NCBI RefSeq assembly: GCF_030269685.1
Contig: NZ_BSTT01000014.1
Span: forward strand, 62,001 to 126,000
DNA from: Actinomycetospora sp. NBRC 106378
GTDB lineage: Bacteria; Actinomycetota; Actinomycetes; Mycobacteriales; Pseudonocardiaceae
Direction of reading: 5' to 3'
DNA length: 64,000 nt
Below the pieces are notes generated by a model, which saw only the letters and a program-made list of their open reading frames with translations, searched no databases and was not told the origin of the DNA. This document shows positions 46,735 through 55,270 of the stretch, one piece after another. The translations under genes and the position numbers were made by a program. Every line of letters begins with the position of its first letter. The first letter of the stretch is position 1.

Positions 46735-47493
46735 TCAGCGGACCACGCCGGCCCGCATGGCGAGGGCGACCATCTGGGCGCGGTCGCCCGTGCCCAGCTT
46801 GCGCCCGATGCGGGACAGGTGGGACTTGACCGTGAGGGCCGAGAGCCCCAGTTCCGTGCCGATCTCGGAGTTGGAGTGACCGTCCGCGACCTGCTGGAGC
46901 ACCTGCACCTCACGCGGCGAGAGCTCGCGCGGGGCACCGTCGACGGCGGCGATGCGGGTCCCGGTCCCGTTCGGCGTCGCCACCGAGGCGTCCGGCTCGA
47001 CGACGCGGCACACGCCCGAGTCGGAGGTCAGGTAGGCCAGCGCGCCGACGCCGAAGGCGGCCTGGGCGGCGGTGTGGTCGTCGGGGCCGACCGCGACCGC
47101 ACGCCAGCCGTCGGCCCGCAGCTCGGCGATGAGGGCGAGCGCGTCGCCCTCCGCGAGACCGAGGTCGACGACGGCGAGCTCGCACGGCGGGCCGGAGCGG
47201 GCACGACGGCGGGCCTCGTCGGCCGAGGACGCCTCGTGCACGGTGCCGGCGCCGGCCTCGGCGAGGGACCGCATGAGCACCTCACGGCGTCGCTCCTCCC
47301 CGTCGACGACGAGCACCGAGAGGCGGGCGCGGTCGTCGTCGGGACCCGAGGTGGCCGGGGCGAAGAGCGCACCGGGCACGGCGCGGTCCGCGTGCGGGGT
47401 CCGTGCGGCCGGGATCATCGCCGGACGGGTGTCACCCGAGGGAGCGGCAGCCTCCGGGCGGACGAAGGACTGGTGATCGATGAGCGGGAACAC
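46735..47493 (-). CDS. LuxR-family response regulator with degenerate receiver
   Basis: 252 aa. Receiver-like domain at about 55-165: acidic pair in VLVVDGEE and a phosphoacceptor-like Asp in LAVVDLGL, but the conserved Thr/Ser and Lys are missing (VAVGPDDH and GALAYLTSDSG stand there). The LuxR-type HTH is at about 185-245 (LSPREVQVLQQVADGHSNSEIGTELGLSALTVKSHLSRIGRKL). No histidine kinase nearby. It may be phosphorylation-independent. GTG start with GGAGTGG just upstream. Confidence 0.85.
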   Translation of the reverse strand: MFPLIDHQSFVRPEAAAPSGDTRPAMIPAARTPHADRAVPGALFAPATSGPDDDRARLSVLVVDGEERRREVLMRSLAEAGAGTVHEASSADEARRRARSGPPCELAVVDLGLAEGDALALIAELRADGWRAVAVGPDDHTAAQAAFGVGALAYLTSDSGVCRVVEPDASVATPNGTGTRIAAVDGAPRELSPREVQVLQQVADGHSNSEIGTELGLSALTVKSHLSRIGRKLGTGDRAQMVALAMRAGVVR

Positions 47494-47748
47494 ACCACTC
47501 CATCGGTCGACCCCCGATCAGGCTTGAGCGCCCCGGTCGAGGTCGAGGTGCGCTCACCGGTCCGGCGAGCACGCGCGGTAGGAACGAATGACACCGGTGT
47601 CGTCCGGGAGGCCACCCGATCAGTCGTACGGAGTCGGCGGCCGTGAGGGATCGGGCCGGTCGGCGCCTGCCCGCTGCACCACACGGAGCAGTGAGACGAG
47701 TGACGTGGATCACGCTACAGCTCGATGGACGCAAGCCCCGGAGACAGC
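47494..47748. other. Gene-free upstream region of the LuxR regulator
   Basis: About 255 bp without a supported gene. It contains the perfect 12-bp palindrome GACACCGGTGTC (47590-47601), a possible regulator site, and no clear -10 box for the LuxR gene. I see no RNA structure that stands out. Confidence 0.5.
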
Positions 47749-47787
47749 GTGGCCCACCGCTGACGCCGGACGTCAGGGGTGGGCCAC
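47749..47787 (-). terminator. Hairpin after the MFS gene
   Basis: 17-bp arms GTGGCCCACCGCTGACG (47749-47765) and 47771-47787 with one mismatch and a 5-nt loop, 17 bp beyond the MFS stop. The same motif occurs twice in the 5' part of the hydrolase gene at 62195-62241. Confidence 0.7.
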
Positions 47788-47803
47788 GGCTGACCGGTGG
47801 GCG

Positions 47804-49933
47804 CTACGACCCGGCGACCGGCGTCCGGGCGCCCCGGGCGGACTGCTCCAGGACCACGTCGTGCCGGGTGCCGCCGACACCGATCGTCAGCGTCTCCGCC
47901 CGCGGCGCGTGGCCCGGTGCGGAGCAGATCAGCAGGGCCGTCCCGGGGCGGGCGCGCAGCGTGAACGTGCCCTCCGAGTCGGTGCGGGCCCGCCCGATCT
48001 GGTGGCCGCTCGCGTCGGTCGCGGTCAGGGTCGCGCCGACCGGGCGGCCCTCGGCGGTGGTGACGCGGCCGGTCAGGACGGCCCCCGACGGTGCGCCGTT
48101 CCTGTCGTTCGACGCCGGCAACGACGCGTTCCTGTCATCGGAGGTGGGCGCCGCGGCGTGCGACACCGTCGGCGCCGGGAGGGCCGGGCCGGCCGGGTCG
48201 CCCTCGGCGGGCTCGACCCGGTCGGCGTCGTCCTGCCCGTGCACGTACTTGCCGCCGCGGAAGAGCGACGCGATCGCCCCGACCAGCGACACCGCGATGG
48301 CGACGGCGAAGACGACCACGAGACCGTCGTGGAAGGCGCCGGTGACGAGGTTCGGGAAGAACTGCTTGCCGACCAGCGTCGCGGCGTTGCCCGGCGGCAG
48401 CGCGCCGAGCACCTGCGGGCCGAGGATCTCGGCCATGGGGTTGTAGCCGAGAAACGCGGCGAACAGGGTGCCGACCGGCGGCAGCGCCGCGACCTGCTGC
48501 GCCACCGGGAGCGGCACGTTCTGCGCGGTCAGGCCGCCGAGGAGCGCCGCGGGCATCGAGGACGCGAGGCCGGCGATCAGCATCGAGAAGAAGATGCCGA
48601 TGGAGAGCGCCATGCCGGAGTTCTGCAGCGTCGACATCATGCCGCTGCCCGCGCCGCGCTGGTCGGCGGGCAGCGAGTTCATGATCCCGGTCATGTTGGG
48701 GGAGATGAACAGCCCCGACCCCACGCCGTTGACGAACAGGATCGCCGCGAACCACCAGTAGTTGAAGTCCGTGGGCAGGATCAGCAGGCCGACGAAGGTC
48801 AGGGCGACGATGACGAGGCCGCCGGTCGCGAACAGGCGCGCGCCGAACCGGTCGGAGAGCACGCCCGAGATCGGCGCGGAGATGAGGAAGCCGACCGTCA
48901 GCGGCAGCACGTAGATCGCCGACCAGAGCGGGGTCTGCTCGTAGTCGTACCCGTGCAGCGGCAGCCAGATCCCCTGCAGCCAGATGATCAGCATGAACTG
49001 CAGGCCGCCGCGCGAGAGGGCGCTCATCAGGGTCGCGACCAGGCCCGACGTGAACGCCCGGATCTTGAACAGCTCGAGGTGGAACATCGGCTGCGTCACG
49101 CGGGTCTCGACCACGCAGAAGATCGCCAGCACGACCACGCCGCCGATGAGGCAGCCGAGGACGAACGGGTTGGTCCACCCCTCGGCGTGCCCGCCGTAGG
49201 GCTGGATGGCGTAGATGACGCCGACGAGCAGCAGGATCAGTCCCACGCCGAAGGTCAGGTTGCCCCACCAGTCGATCTTGTGTTCCCGACGGCCGGCGGG
49301 GTCGCGGAGTGTCTTGTACGCCCAGATCGTGCCGAGCACCCCGAACGGCACGCTGACCCAGAACACGAGGCGCCAGTCGACCTCGGAGAGCACGCCACCG
49401 ACCAGCAGGCCGATGAACGAGCCGCCGATCGCGGCCACCGAGTTGGTGCCGATCGCGAAGCCGCGTCGCTCGGCGGGGAAGGCGTCGGTGAGGATCGCGG
49501 TCGCGTTCGCCATGAGCATCGCGCCGCCGATGCCCTGCACCACGCGCACGAGGATCAGCCACAGCGCGCCACCGCCCCCGGAGAAGGGGTCGAGGGCCAG
49601 CGCGATCGAGGCGACCGTGAACACCGCGAAGCCGGCGTTGTAGATCTTGGCGCGGCCGTACATGTCGCCGAACCGGCCCAGCGTGACCACCAGCACCGCG
49701 GTGACCAGCATGTAGCCCATGATCATCCACAGCAGGTAGCTGATGTTGCCGGGCTCGAGCGGGTTGATGCCGATGCCCCGGAAGATCGCGGGCAGCGAGA
49801 TGAGGACGATCGACGAGTTCATCGTCGCCATCAGCACGCCGAGCGTCGTGTTCGACAGGGCGAGCCACTTGTACCCGGGGTGGTCGGGATGCGCCCGGGA
49901 CACGGGCACGGGCGCCTGCGCGGTCGTGGTCAT
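47804..49933 (-). CDS. MFS drug-resistance transporter (DHA2, 14 TM) with C-terminal carboxypeptidase-regulatory-like domain
   Basis: 709 aa. About 14 helices up to residue 560, with motif A-like [14 protein letters not shown] and [18 protein letters not shown] (motif C region), matching DHA2 exporters. After a linker the last about 90 residues ([25 protein letters not shown]...[21 protein letters not shown]) form a beta-sandwich of carboxypeptidase-regulatory type. The linker (about 598-612) is encoded by a copy of the 46.7-kb hairpin repeat. ATG follows AGAGGT. A palindrome at 49960-49978 is a likely operator. Substrate unknown. Confidence 0.9.
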   Translation of the reverse strand: MTTTAQAPVPVSRAHPDHPGYKWLALSNTTLGVLMATMNSSIVLISLPAIFRGIGINPLEPGNISYLLWMIMGYMLVTAVLVVTLGRFGDMYGRAKIYNAGFAVFTVASIALALDPFSGGGGALWLILVRVVQGIGGAMLMANATAILTDAFPAERRGFAIGTNSVAAIGGSFIGLLVGGVLSEVDWRLVFWVSVPFGVLGTIWAYKTLRDPAGRREHKIDWWGNLTFGVGLILLLVGVIYAIQPYGGHAEGWTNPFVLGCLIGGVVVLAIFCVVETRVTQPMFHLELFKIRAFTSGLVATLMSALSRGGLQFMLIIWLQGIWLPLHGYDYEQTPLWSAIYVLPLTVGFLISAPISGVLSDRFGARLFATGGLVIVALTFVGLLILPTDFNYWWFAAILFVNGVGSGLFISPNMTGIMNSLPADQRGAGSGMMSTLQNSGMALSIGIFFSMLIAGLASSMPAALLGGLTAQNVPLPVAQQVAALPPVGTLFAAFLGYNPMAEILGPQVLGALPPGNAATLVGKQFFPNLVTGAFHDGLVVVFAVAIAVSLVGAIASLFRGGKYVHGQDDADRVEPAEGDPAGPALPAPTVSHAAAPTSDDRNASLPASNDRNGAPSGAVLTGRVTTAEGRPVGATLTATDASGHQIGRARTDSEGTFTLRARPGTALLICSAPGHAPRAETLTIGVGGTRHDVVLEQSARGARTPVAGS

Positions 49934-49959
49934 CGGTCGGACCTCTGATCGTTAGGACG

Positions 49960-49978
49960 TGCAACGACAACCGTTGCA
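49960..49978 (-). promoter_or_regulatory. Inverted repeat TGCAACG-N5-CGTTGCA upstream of the MFS gene
   Basis: Perfect 7-bp arms, 27 bp before the MFS start, in the 132-bp gap to the divergent amidohydrolase. Typical size for a TetR or MarR operator; no such regulator gene is adjacent. Confidence 0.6.
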
Positions 49979-50065
49979 TTGTGCACCTATCCACGGTGGG
50001 CGGCACCTGTGACGTGCGTCCGACCCGGACGATCCCCGGGATGCGACACGGCAGGGTGGCCCGAC

Positions 50066-51226
50066 GTGGAACTCGTCAGCGGTCGCCGGGTGATCGTCGA
50101 CGCGGAGCGTCCCCCGCAGGAGTACGCGGCGGTCCTGGTCGACGGCGGCGTGGTCGTCGCGGTGGGACCGACGGCGGAGCTGGTCGCCGCGCACCCGGAC
50201 GTGAACCACCGAGCCTTCCCGGACGCGACCGTCCTGCCCGGTCTGATCGACGCCCACGTCCACCTGGCCTTCGACGTCACGCGCGACCCGGTGCCCGCGC
50301 TCCGCGACGCCGACCACGCGGCCCTGCACGCCACGATCCAGGCCAACGCCGCCACCGTGCTCGCCGCCGGGATCACGACGGTGCGCGACCTGGGTGACCG
50401 CGACGGCCTCGTCGCGGCGTTCCGCGACGACGTCGCCGCGGGCGTCGCCCCGGGTCCGCGGGTCCTGACGGCGGGTGCGCCGCTGACCCCGCCGGGCGGG
50501 CACTGCTGGTTCCTCGGCGGCGAGGTGACCCGCGACGGCGTGCGGGCCGCCGTGGCGTCCCGGGCCGCGGCCGGGCTCGACGTCGTGAAGGTGATGGCGA
50601 GCGGCGGCATGATGACGCCGGCCGGGCCCGGGATCGCGGACACGCAGTTCGACCTGCCGACGCTGCGGCTGGTGGTCGAGGCGGCGCGGGAGGTCGGGCT
50701 GCCCGTCGCGGTGCACGCGCACGGCACGGCCTCGGTCGCGATGGCCGCCCGGGCCGGGGCGGACACGATCGAGCACGCGGGTTGGTACGCCCCCGGCGGC
50801 GGGCGGGACCTGGACGACGCGGTCGCCGAGCTGGTCGCGGTGAGCGGCGCGGTGACGGTGCCGACGCGGTTCCGGGGGTGGCCGGAGTGGCCGGAGCCCG
50901 AGCGCGAGGCCGCGCTCGCCCGACAGCGGTGGGCCGACGGGCACGGCATCCCGGTGCTGGTCGGGAACGACGCCGGCGCGGGCCAGGGGCGGTTCGACGA
51001 CCTGTACGACGCGCTGACCTGGTACGTCGAGGTCGGGTGGACGCCCGCGCAGGTGCTCGCGGCGACGACGTGTCGGTCGGCGGACGCGCTGGGCCTCGGT
51101 GATGTGACGGGGCGCCTGCGGCCGGGCCTCGCGGCGGACCTGATCGTGGTCGACGGGGATCCGTTGGCGGACATCGGCGCCGTGCGGCGTCTCCGCCTCG
51201 TCTGCCGGCCCGGTTCTTGGCGCTGA
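50066..51226 (+). CDS. Amidohydrolase family protein (imidazolonepropionase/prolidase-like)
   Basis: 386 aa metal-dependent hydrolase. TIM-barrel signature LPGLIDAHVHL (HxH metal ligands), the carbamylated or bridging lysine in GLDVVKVMASGG, a histidine in PVAVHAHG, another in DTIEHAGW, and an aspartate in LVGNDAGAG. It ends with the composite beta-domain TGRLRPGLAADLIVVDGDPL. The substrate cannot be read. GTG 50066 has AGGG 9 nt upstream; the frame to 49979 runs through the operator and lacks similarity. Confidence 0.88.
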   Translation: MELVSGRRVIVDAERPPQEYAAVLVDGGVVVAVGPTAELVAAHPDVNHRAFPDATVLPGLIDAHVHLAFDVTRDPVPALRDADHAALHATIQANAATVLAAGITTVRDLGDRDGLVAAFRDDVAAGVAPGPRVLTAGAPLTPPGGHCWFLGGEVTRDGVRAAVASRAAAGLDVVKVMASGGMMTPAGPGIADTQFDLPTLRLVVEAAREVGLPVAVHAHGTASVAMAARAGADTIEHAGWYAPGGGRDLDDAVAELVAVSGAVTVPTRFRGWPEWPEPEREAALARQRWADGHGIPVLVGNDAGAGQGRFDDLYDALTWYVEVGWTPAQVLAATTCRSADALGLGDVTGRLRPGLAADLIVVDGDPLADIGAVRRLRLVCRPGSWR

Positions 51227-51311
51227 CGAGCCGAGGTGCACCCGCGGGACGGGGTGCGATGATCGAGCCCGACGACCCGTCGTCACCGTGCATGCCGACC
51301 TGGAGGCGCTC

Positions 51312-52079
51312 GTGCAGCTGTTCGACCTGACCGGCAAGGTCGCCGTGGTCACCGGCGGGACCCGCGGCATCGGGCTGATGATCGCCCGCGGCCTGCTCGA
51401 CGCCGGGGCCCGCGTCTACATCAGCTCGCGCAAGGCCGCGGCCGGTGACGACGCGGTCCGCGAGCTCGCGCCGCACGGCGACGTCGTCTCGCTCCCGGCC
51501 GACGTGTCGACCGAGGGACAGTGCAAGCACCTCGCGGCGCTCGTGCGGGAGCGGGAGTCGGCCGTGCACGTGCTCGTCAACAACGCGGGCGCCACGTGGG
51601 GCGCGCCGCTCGAGGAGTACCCGGCCGAGGCGTGGGACAAGGTCCTCGACCTCAACCTCAAGGCGCCGTTCTTCCTGACCCGCGCCTTCGTGGATCTGCT
51701 CGAGGCCTCCGGGTCGCCGGAGGAGACGGCCTCGGTGATCAACATCGGGAGCATCGACGGGCTGCGCGTGACCCCGCTGCCGACCTACGCCTACTCGGCG
51801 TCGAAGGCGGGCGTGCACCAGCTGACGCGCGTCCTGGCCGCCGAGCTCGGGCCGCGGAACGTGCGGGTCAACGCGATCGCGCCGGGACCGTTCGAGTCGA
51901 AGATGATGGCGGCGACCCTGGCCGACCGCGGTGACGAGATCGCGCAGAGCTCCGTGCTCGGCCGGATCGGGCAGCCGGACGACATGGCCGGCGCGGCCGT
52001 CTTCCTGGCCTCCCGGGCGTCGGCGTACGTGACGGGTGCCGTGCTGCCGGTCGACGGGGGTATCTGGGCCGCGAGGTGA
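51312..52079 (+). CDS. Short-chain dehydrogenase/reductase, RhlG-like
   Basis: 255 aa classical SDR: cofactor motif TGGTRGIG, NNAGATWG, catalytic Ser-Tyr-Lys in NIGSIDGL and YAYSASKAG, and an end IWAAR. The arginine after the glycine motif (SSRKAA) suggests NADPH. GTG 51312 has GGAGG at 51302-51306; the frame starts at 51288 without a ribosome binding site. It lies at the left edge of the catabolic island and could reduce or oxidise a cyclic alcohol/ketone, but has no copy of the island operator. Confidence 0.88.
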   Translation: MQLFDLTGKVAVVTGGTRGIGLMIARGLLDAGARVYISSRKAAAGDDAVRELAPHGDVVSLPADVSTEGQCKHLAALVRERESAVHVLVNNAGATWGAPLEEYPAEAWDKVLDLNLKAPFFLTRAFVDLLEASGSPEETASVINIGSIDGLRVTPLPTYAYSASKAGVHQLTRVLAAELGPRNVRVNAIAPGPFESKMMAATLADRGDEIAQSSVLGRIGQPDDMAGAAVFLASRASAYVTGAVLPVDGGIWAAR

Positions 52080-52088
52080 GCTCCGCTC

Positions 52089-52132
52089 AGGTGAGCACTT
52101 TTCCGTGTCCTGGCACGGATTAGTGCTCACCT
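52089..52132. terminator. Hairpin between SDR and SRPBCC genes
   Basis: 19-bp arms (52089-52107 and 52114-52132) with two mismatches and a 6-nt loop; the arm starts AGGTGAGCACTTTTCCGTG. Member of the family seen at 27981-28020. It begins 10 bp after the SDR stop. Confidence 0.7.
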
Positions 52133-52152
52133 GCGGGAGGCACCCCCGCGGC

Positions 52153-52614
52153 GTGACCGAGAAGTCGCTCGAAGCGACCCGCGTCGTCGACGCCCGCCCC
52201 GACCAGGTGTTCGCCCTGCTGGCGACCCCCGACCGGCACCCCGAGCTCGATGCCTCCGGCACCGTCCGCGGGTCCCGGACCCATCAGCCGCTCACGGGCG
52301 TCGGCGACGTCTTCGAGATGGAGATGCACGGCCGCGACATGGGCGACTACGTCGTCGACAACCACGTCGTGACCTTCGAGCCCGACGTCGAGATCGCCTG
52401 GGCGCCCGCGACCCACGGCGGTGACCGGGGCGGCCAGGTGTGGGGATACCGGCTGGAGGCGTGCAACGGCGGCGGCAGCACGCGGGTCACCCACGTCTAC
52501 GACTGGTCCGCCGTGACCCTCGAGCGGCTGCTGCCCTACCTGCCGGTGGTCGACGAGGACGGTCTCGCCGCGACCCTGGACCGGGTGGCCGCGGCGGTGG
52601 AGAGCACGCCCTGA
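52153..52614 (+). CDS. SRPBCC (START/polyketide-cyclase fold) family protein
   Basis: 153 aa with the hydrophobic-cavity fold pattern: SLEATRVVDARPDQVFALLATPDRHPELDASG, an antiparallel sheet, GYRLEACNGGGSTRVTHVYDWS, and a long C-terminal helix. It probably binds a hydrophobic ligand; an enzymatic role is not evident. GTG 52153; upstream frame is the hairpin repeat. Confidence 0.8.
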   Translation: MTEKSLEATRVVDARPDQVFALLATPDRHPELDASGTVRGSRTHQPLTGVGDVFEMEMHGRDMGDYVVDNHVVTFEPDVEIAWAPATHGGDRGGQVWGYRLEACNGGGSTRVTHVYDWSAVTLERLLPYLPVVDEDGLAATLDRVAAAVESTP

Positions 52615-52631
52615 CGCTCGTCCCGCTGTGC

Positions 52632-52678
52632 GCGAAGGGCACCGTCGGTCGAGTAGATCGACCGACGGTGCCCTTCGC
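52632..52678. terminator. Perfect 21-bp bidirectional terminator hairpin
   Basis: Arms 52632-52652 and 52658-52678 are exact complements with a 5-nt loop; the arm begins GCGAAGGGCACCGTCGG. It lies between the convergent SRPBCC and SDR genes and can serve both. Confidence 0.85.
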
Positions 52679-52692
52679 TCGGTCAGGGTGGG

Positions 52693-53490
52693 TCACCAGG
52701 CGACGGCACCGCCGTCGACCAGCAGGTTCGCCCCCGTGACGTAGGAGGCCGCCCCGCCGAGCAGGAACACGACCGGCCCGACGAGCTCCTCGGTCTCGGC
52801 CATGCGCCCGAGCGGGATGTCCTTCGTGTACGCCTGCACGTGCGGCCACACGTCGGGGTGCTTCGCCATCGGCGTCGCCGTGTAGCCGGGGCTGACGGCG
52901 TTCACCCGCACCCCGCGGTCGGCCCACTCCAGCGCGAGCGACGTCGTCAGGTGCAGCACGCCCGCCTTCGCGGAGTTGTAGTGCACCTGGGACAGGCCGC
53001 GGTTGGCGATCGAGGCCGAGATCGACCCGATGTTGACGATGCTCCCGCCGCCGTGCGCGAGCATCGCCGCGCCCTCGGCCTGGCAGCACGTGAAGACGCC
53101 GGTGAGGTTGACGTCGATCAGCCGCTGCCACTGGGCGCGTGGCATCTCCTCGGCCGGGGCGTTGTCGTGCACCCCCGCGCAGTTGACGGCGTGACGGAGC
53201 GGGCCCAGCTCGTCCTCGGTACGTCGGACGGCGGTGGCCATCGCGTCGGCGTCGGCGACGTCGGCCTCGATCGCCAGGGCGCGGCGCCCGAGACCCTCGA
53301 TGGCGGCCACGGTCTCCTTGAGGCCGTCGGCGGAGACGTCCAGGCACGCCACGTCGGCGCCGAACTCGGCGAGACCGAGGGCCACGCGGGCCCCGATCCC
53401 GCCGGCGGCTCCGGTCACCAGCGCGACGGGGGCACCGTCGACGTCCAGTCGGAACGACGGGGCGGGACCCGCCGGGAAGGGAGCCGTCAC
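52693..53490 (-). CDS. Short-chain dehydrogenase/reductase in the catabolic island
   Basis: 265 aa classical SDR: VTGAAGGIGARVALGLAE, CLDVSADG (Asp after beta-2, so NAD preferred), NCAGVHDNAPAEE, NIGSISASIA and YNSAKAG with the catalytic Tyr/Lys, SPGYTATPM. GTG start overlaps the flavin monooxygenase stop in a GTGA, so both are one operon behind the operator at 54732. Likely dehydrogenates the alcohol or diol made by the monooxygenase, as carveol-dehydrogenase-type SDRs do in limonene degradation (inference). Confidence 0.9.
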   Translation of the reverse strand: MTAPFPAGPAPSFRLDVDGAPVALVTGAAGGIGARVALGLAEFGADVACLDVSADGLKETVAAIEGLGRRALAIEADVADADAMATAVRRTEDELGPLRHAVNCAGVHDNAPAEEMPRAQWQRLIDVNLTGVFTCCQAEGAAMLAHGGGSIVNIGSISASIANRGLSQVHYNSAKAGVLHLTTSLALEWADRGVRVNAVSPGYTATPMAKHPDVWPHVQAYTKDIPLGRMAETEELVGPVVFLLGGAASYVTGANLLVDGGAVAW

Positions 53491-54674
53491 GCCTGCGACA
53501 CCTGACGCGACTCGCGCTCGGCGGCGTGCTTCGCGGTGAAGGCGTTGATCGCGTCCCACTGCTTCGCGGCCAGCGGGTCGCGCACGCTGCGGGTCCAGGC
53601 CTCGTTCGCGAGCAGGCGACGGTCGGTCTTCTTGAACTTCGGGATCACGTGGTTCGCGAACAGGTGGTAGTGGTGCAGCGTCGCCTCCCACGGCGCCCAG
53701 TTGTGGGCGAACATCAGGTAGGCGCCGAACCCGCCCTTGGACTGCTCCTCGAGACGCTCGATCTGGTTGACGGCGTCGTCGACGGTGCCGATGACGCCCA
53801 TACCCGACTCGATGACGAACTCGATGCGCTCCTTGGTGTTCTCACCCTGGACGCCGAGCTGTGGCGCGGCCGCGGTGTGCTGCAGGTAGTCGAACCACTC
53901 GTTGATGCCGTACTCGACGTCCTTGATCGCCTGGTCCTTGGTGTCGGCGATGTGCATCGGGCCGACGAGGCGCCAGCCCTCGCGGCTGGGCTCGGTGCCG
54001 TGCTCGTTCGCCATCTCCTGGACGACGTCCCAGTGCATCGCCAGGGCGTCGAACCCGGCGGCGCTCATCGTCGCGCCGATCGAGATCATGCCGAGGCCGT
54101 GCTTGCCCACCAGGCGCGGTCCGGACGGCGAGACGATCGCGGCGGTGGCGACCTCCGGGTGCGGCCAGGAGTAGGCGTCCATCTGCAGGCGCGCGTCGAC
54201 CAGCTTGTAGCGACCGGTGTCGATCGAGATCGGCTCGTCGCTGGTCAGCAGGTGCATGAGGACGTCGACGTCCTGCTCGAGCGCGGCGCGCGCGTCGGCC
54301 GGGTCGAGGCCGAACATGCCGGCGTCGGTGGCGAGGGCGCCGGGGCCGACACCGAGGATCGTGCGGCCACGGGTGAGGTGGTCGAGCAGGATCAGGCGGT
54401 CCGCGATGTGGAACGGGTTGTGGTACGGCAGCGACATGACGCCGGTGCCGAGCTTGATGTGCTTGGTCACCTGGGCGACGTGGGCGATGAACAGCATCGG
54501 GTCGCCGATGAGTTCGACGCCGCACGAGTGGTGCTCGCCGAACCAGGCCTCGTCGAAGCCCATCTCGTCGAGGCGCTGCACGAGCTCGACGTCGCGCTGC
54601 AGCGAGTAGGTCGGGTTCTGGCCCACCGGCACGTGGTGCGGGGGCAGGAAGATGCCGAAGCGCATACGGGACAC
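53487..54674 (-). CDS. LLM-class flavin-dependent monooxygenase, limonene 1,2-monooxygenase-like
   Basis: 395 aa bacterial-luciferase-like TIM barrel. N-terminus RFGIFLPPHHVPVGQNPT, FDEAWFGEHHSCGVELIGDPMLFIAHVA, LGTGVMSLPYHNPFHIADRLILLDHLTRGRTILGVGPGALATDA (landmarks at about 40-65 and 76-118), matching the limonene-monooxygenase branch rather than F420 enzymes. It needs reduced flavin from a reductase not seen here. GTG 54674 has GAGGAG 6 nt upstream. The island operator lies at 54732-54749. Confidence 0.87.
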   Translation of the reverse strand: MSRMRFGIFLPPHHVPVGQNPTYSLQRDVELVQRLDEMGFDEAWFGEHHSCGVELIGDPMLFIAHVAQVTKHIKLGTGVMSLPYHNPFHIADRLILLDHLTRGRTILGVGPGALATDAGMFGLDPADARAALEQDVDVLMHLLTSDEPISIDTGRYKLVDARLQMDAYSWPHPEVATAAIVSPSGPRLVGKHGLGMISIGATMSAAGFDALAMHWDVVQEMANEHGTEPSREGWRLVGPMHIADTKDQAIKDVEYGINEWFDYLQHTAAAPQLGVQGENTKERIEFVIESGMGVIGTVDDAVNQIERLEEQSKGGFGAYLMFAHNWAPWEATLHHYHLFANHVIPKFKKTDRRLLANEAWTRSVRDPLAAKQWDAINAFTAKHAAERESRQVSQA

Positions 54675-54731
54675 GAGGACTCCTCATCCAGCGCGGCGAT
54701 GATCGTTTGTGTGACGCCGTTCACGTCACGT

Positions 54732-54749
54732 TTCAACGTACCTGTTGAC
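54732..54749. promoter_or_regulatory. Island operator copy 1: TTCAAC-N6-GTTGAC
   Basis: 11 of 12 half-site bases match GTCAAC-N6-GTTGAC, the sequence found at 59403 and 61315. It lies 57 bp upstream of the flavin-monooxygenase start. On the minus strand it reads AGTCAACAGGTACGTTGAA, sharing 16 of 19 bases with the 59.4-kb copy. Confidence 0.75.
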
Positions 54750-54774
54750 TACCACAGCGGGAAGAGCTGAGGCG

Positions 54775-55270
54775 CTAGTCGTCGCTCGGACCGGGCGCAC
54801 CCGTCGACGTCGGCGGACCGGCGACGACGCCGGCCTCCCGCAGCCGTCGGACCTCGGCGGGGTCGACCCCGATCTCGTGCAGCAGGACGTCGGAATCCGC
54901 CCCGATCAGGGGCGGACCTGCGGCGGGAGCGAGAGGGGCGTCGCCGAACACGACCGGCGTCGCGACCGAGCGGACCGGTTCCCCGTCGGTCGGTCCGCCG
55001 GGGACGTCGACGAAGACGCCGGCCGCTCGGGCCTGAGGGTCGTCGATGAGATCAGCAGCGGTGTTGACCGGCGTCCACCACACGTCGTGCTCGGCGAAGA
55101 TCGTCGCCCACTCGGCCCGGGTCCGGCGCGCGAAGGCCTCGTCGAGCACGGCGACCAGGTCGGCGCCGGCCTTGCGGCGGCCACGGGCGGTGGCGAAGCG
55201 TTCGTCGTCGAGCCGCGGATCGTCGGCGGCCGCCTTGATCCCGGGCCAGTGCCGGTCGGCCTCCGCGGGA
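54775..55270 (-). pseudogene. CaiB/BaiF family III CoA-transferase remnant, 5' part missing
   Basis: About 165 C-terminal residues of a roughly 400-residue enzyme remain: ADRHWPGIKAAADDPRLDDERF, LVAVLDEAFARRTRAEWATIFAEHDVWWTPVNT, DPQARAAGVF, VATPVVFGDAPLAPAAGPPLIGADSDVLLHEIG (landmarks within about the last 160 residues). The catalytic N-terminal domain is absent. Similarity ends at about 55270, exactly where the oppositely oriented MFS remnant begins. The open frame beyond this point is only the antisense of the MFS remnant. Confidence 0.85.

Noticed and set aside
47575-47605. ECF-sigma-like promoter GGAAC-N-CGTC on the plus strand
   Set aside because: The spacing is about 15 bp, short for this class, and no plus-strand gene follows.
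52036-52152. N-terminal extension of the SRPBCC frame, and the similar extension at 27995-28035
   Set aside because: Both translate the shared hairpin repeat (EHFSV...HG...LT-like peptides); their similarity comes from the DNA repeat, not from a protein domain.
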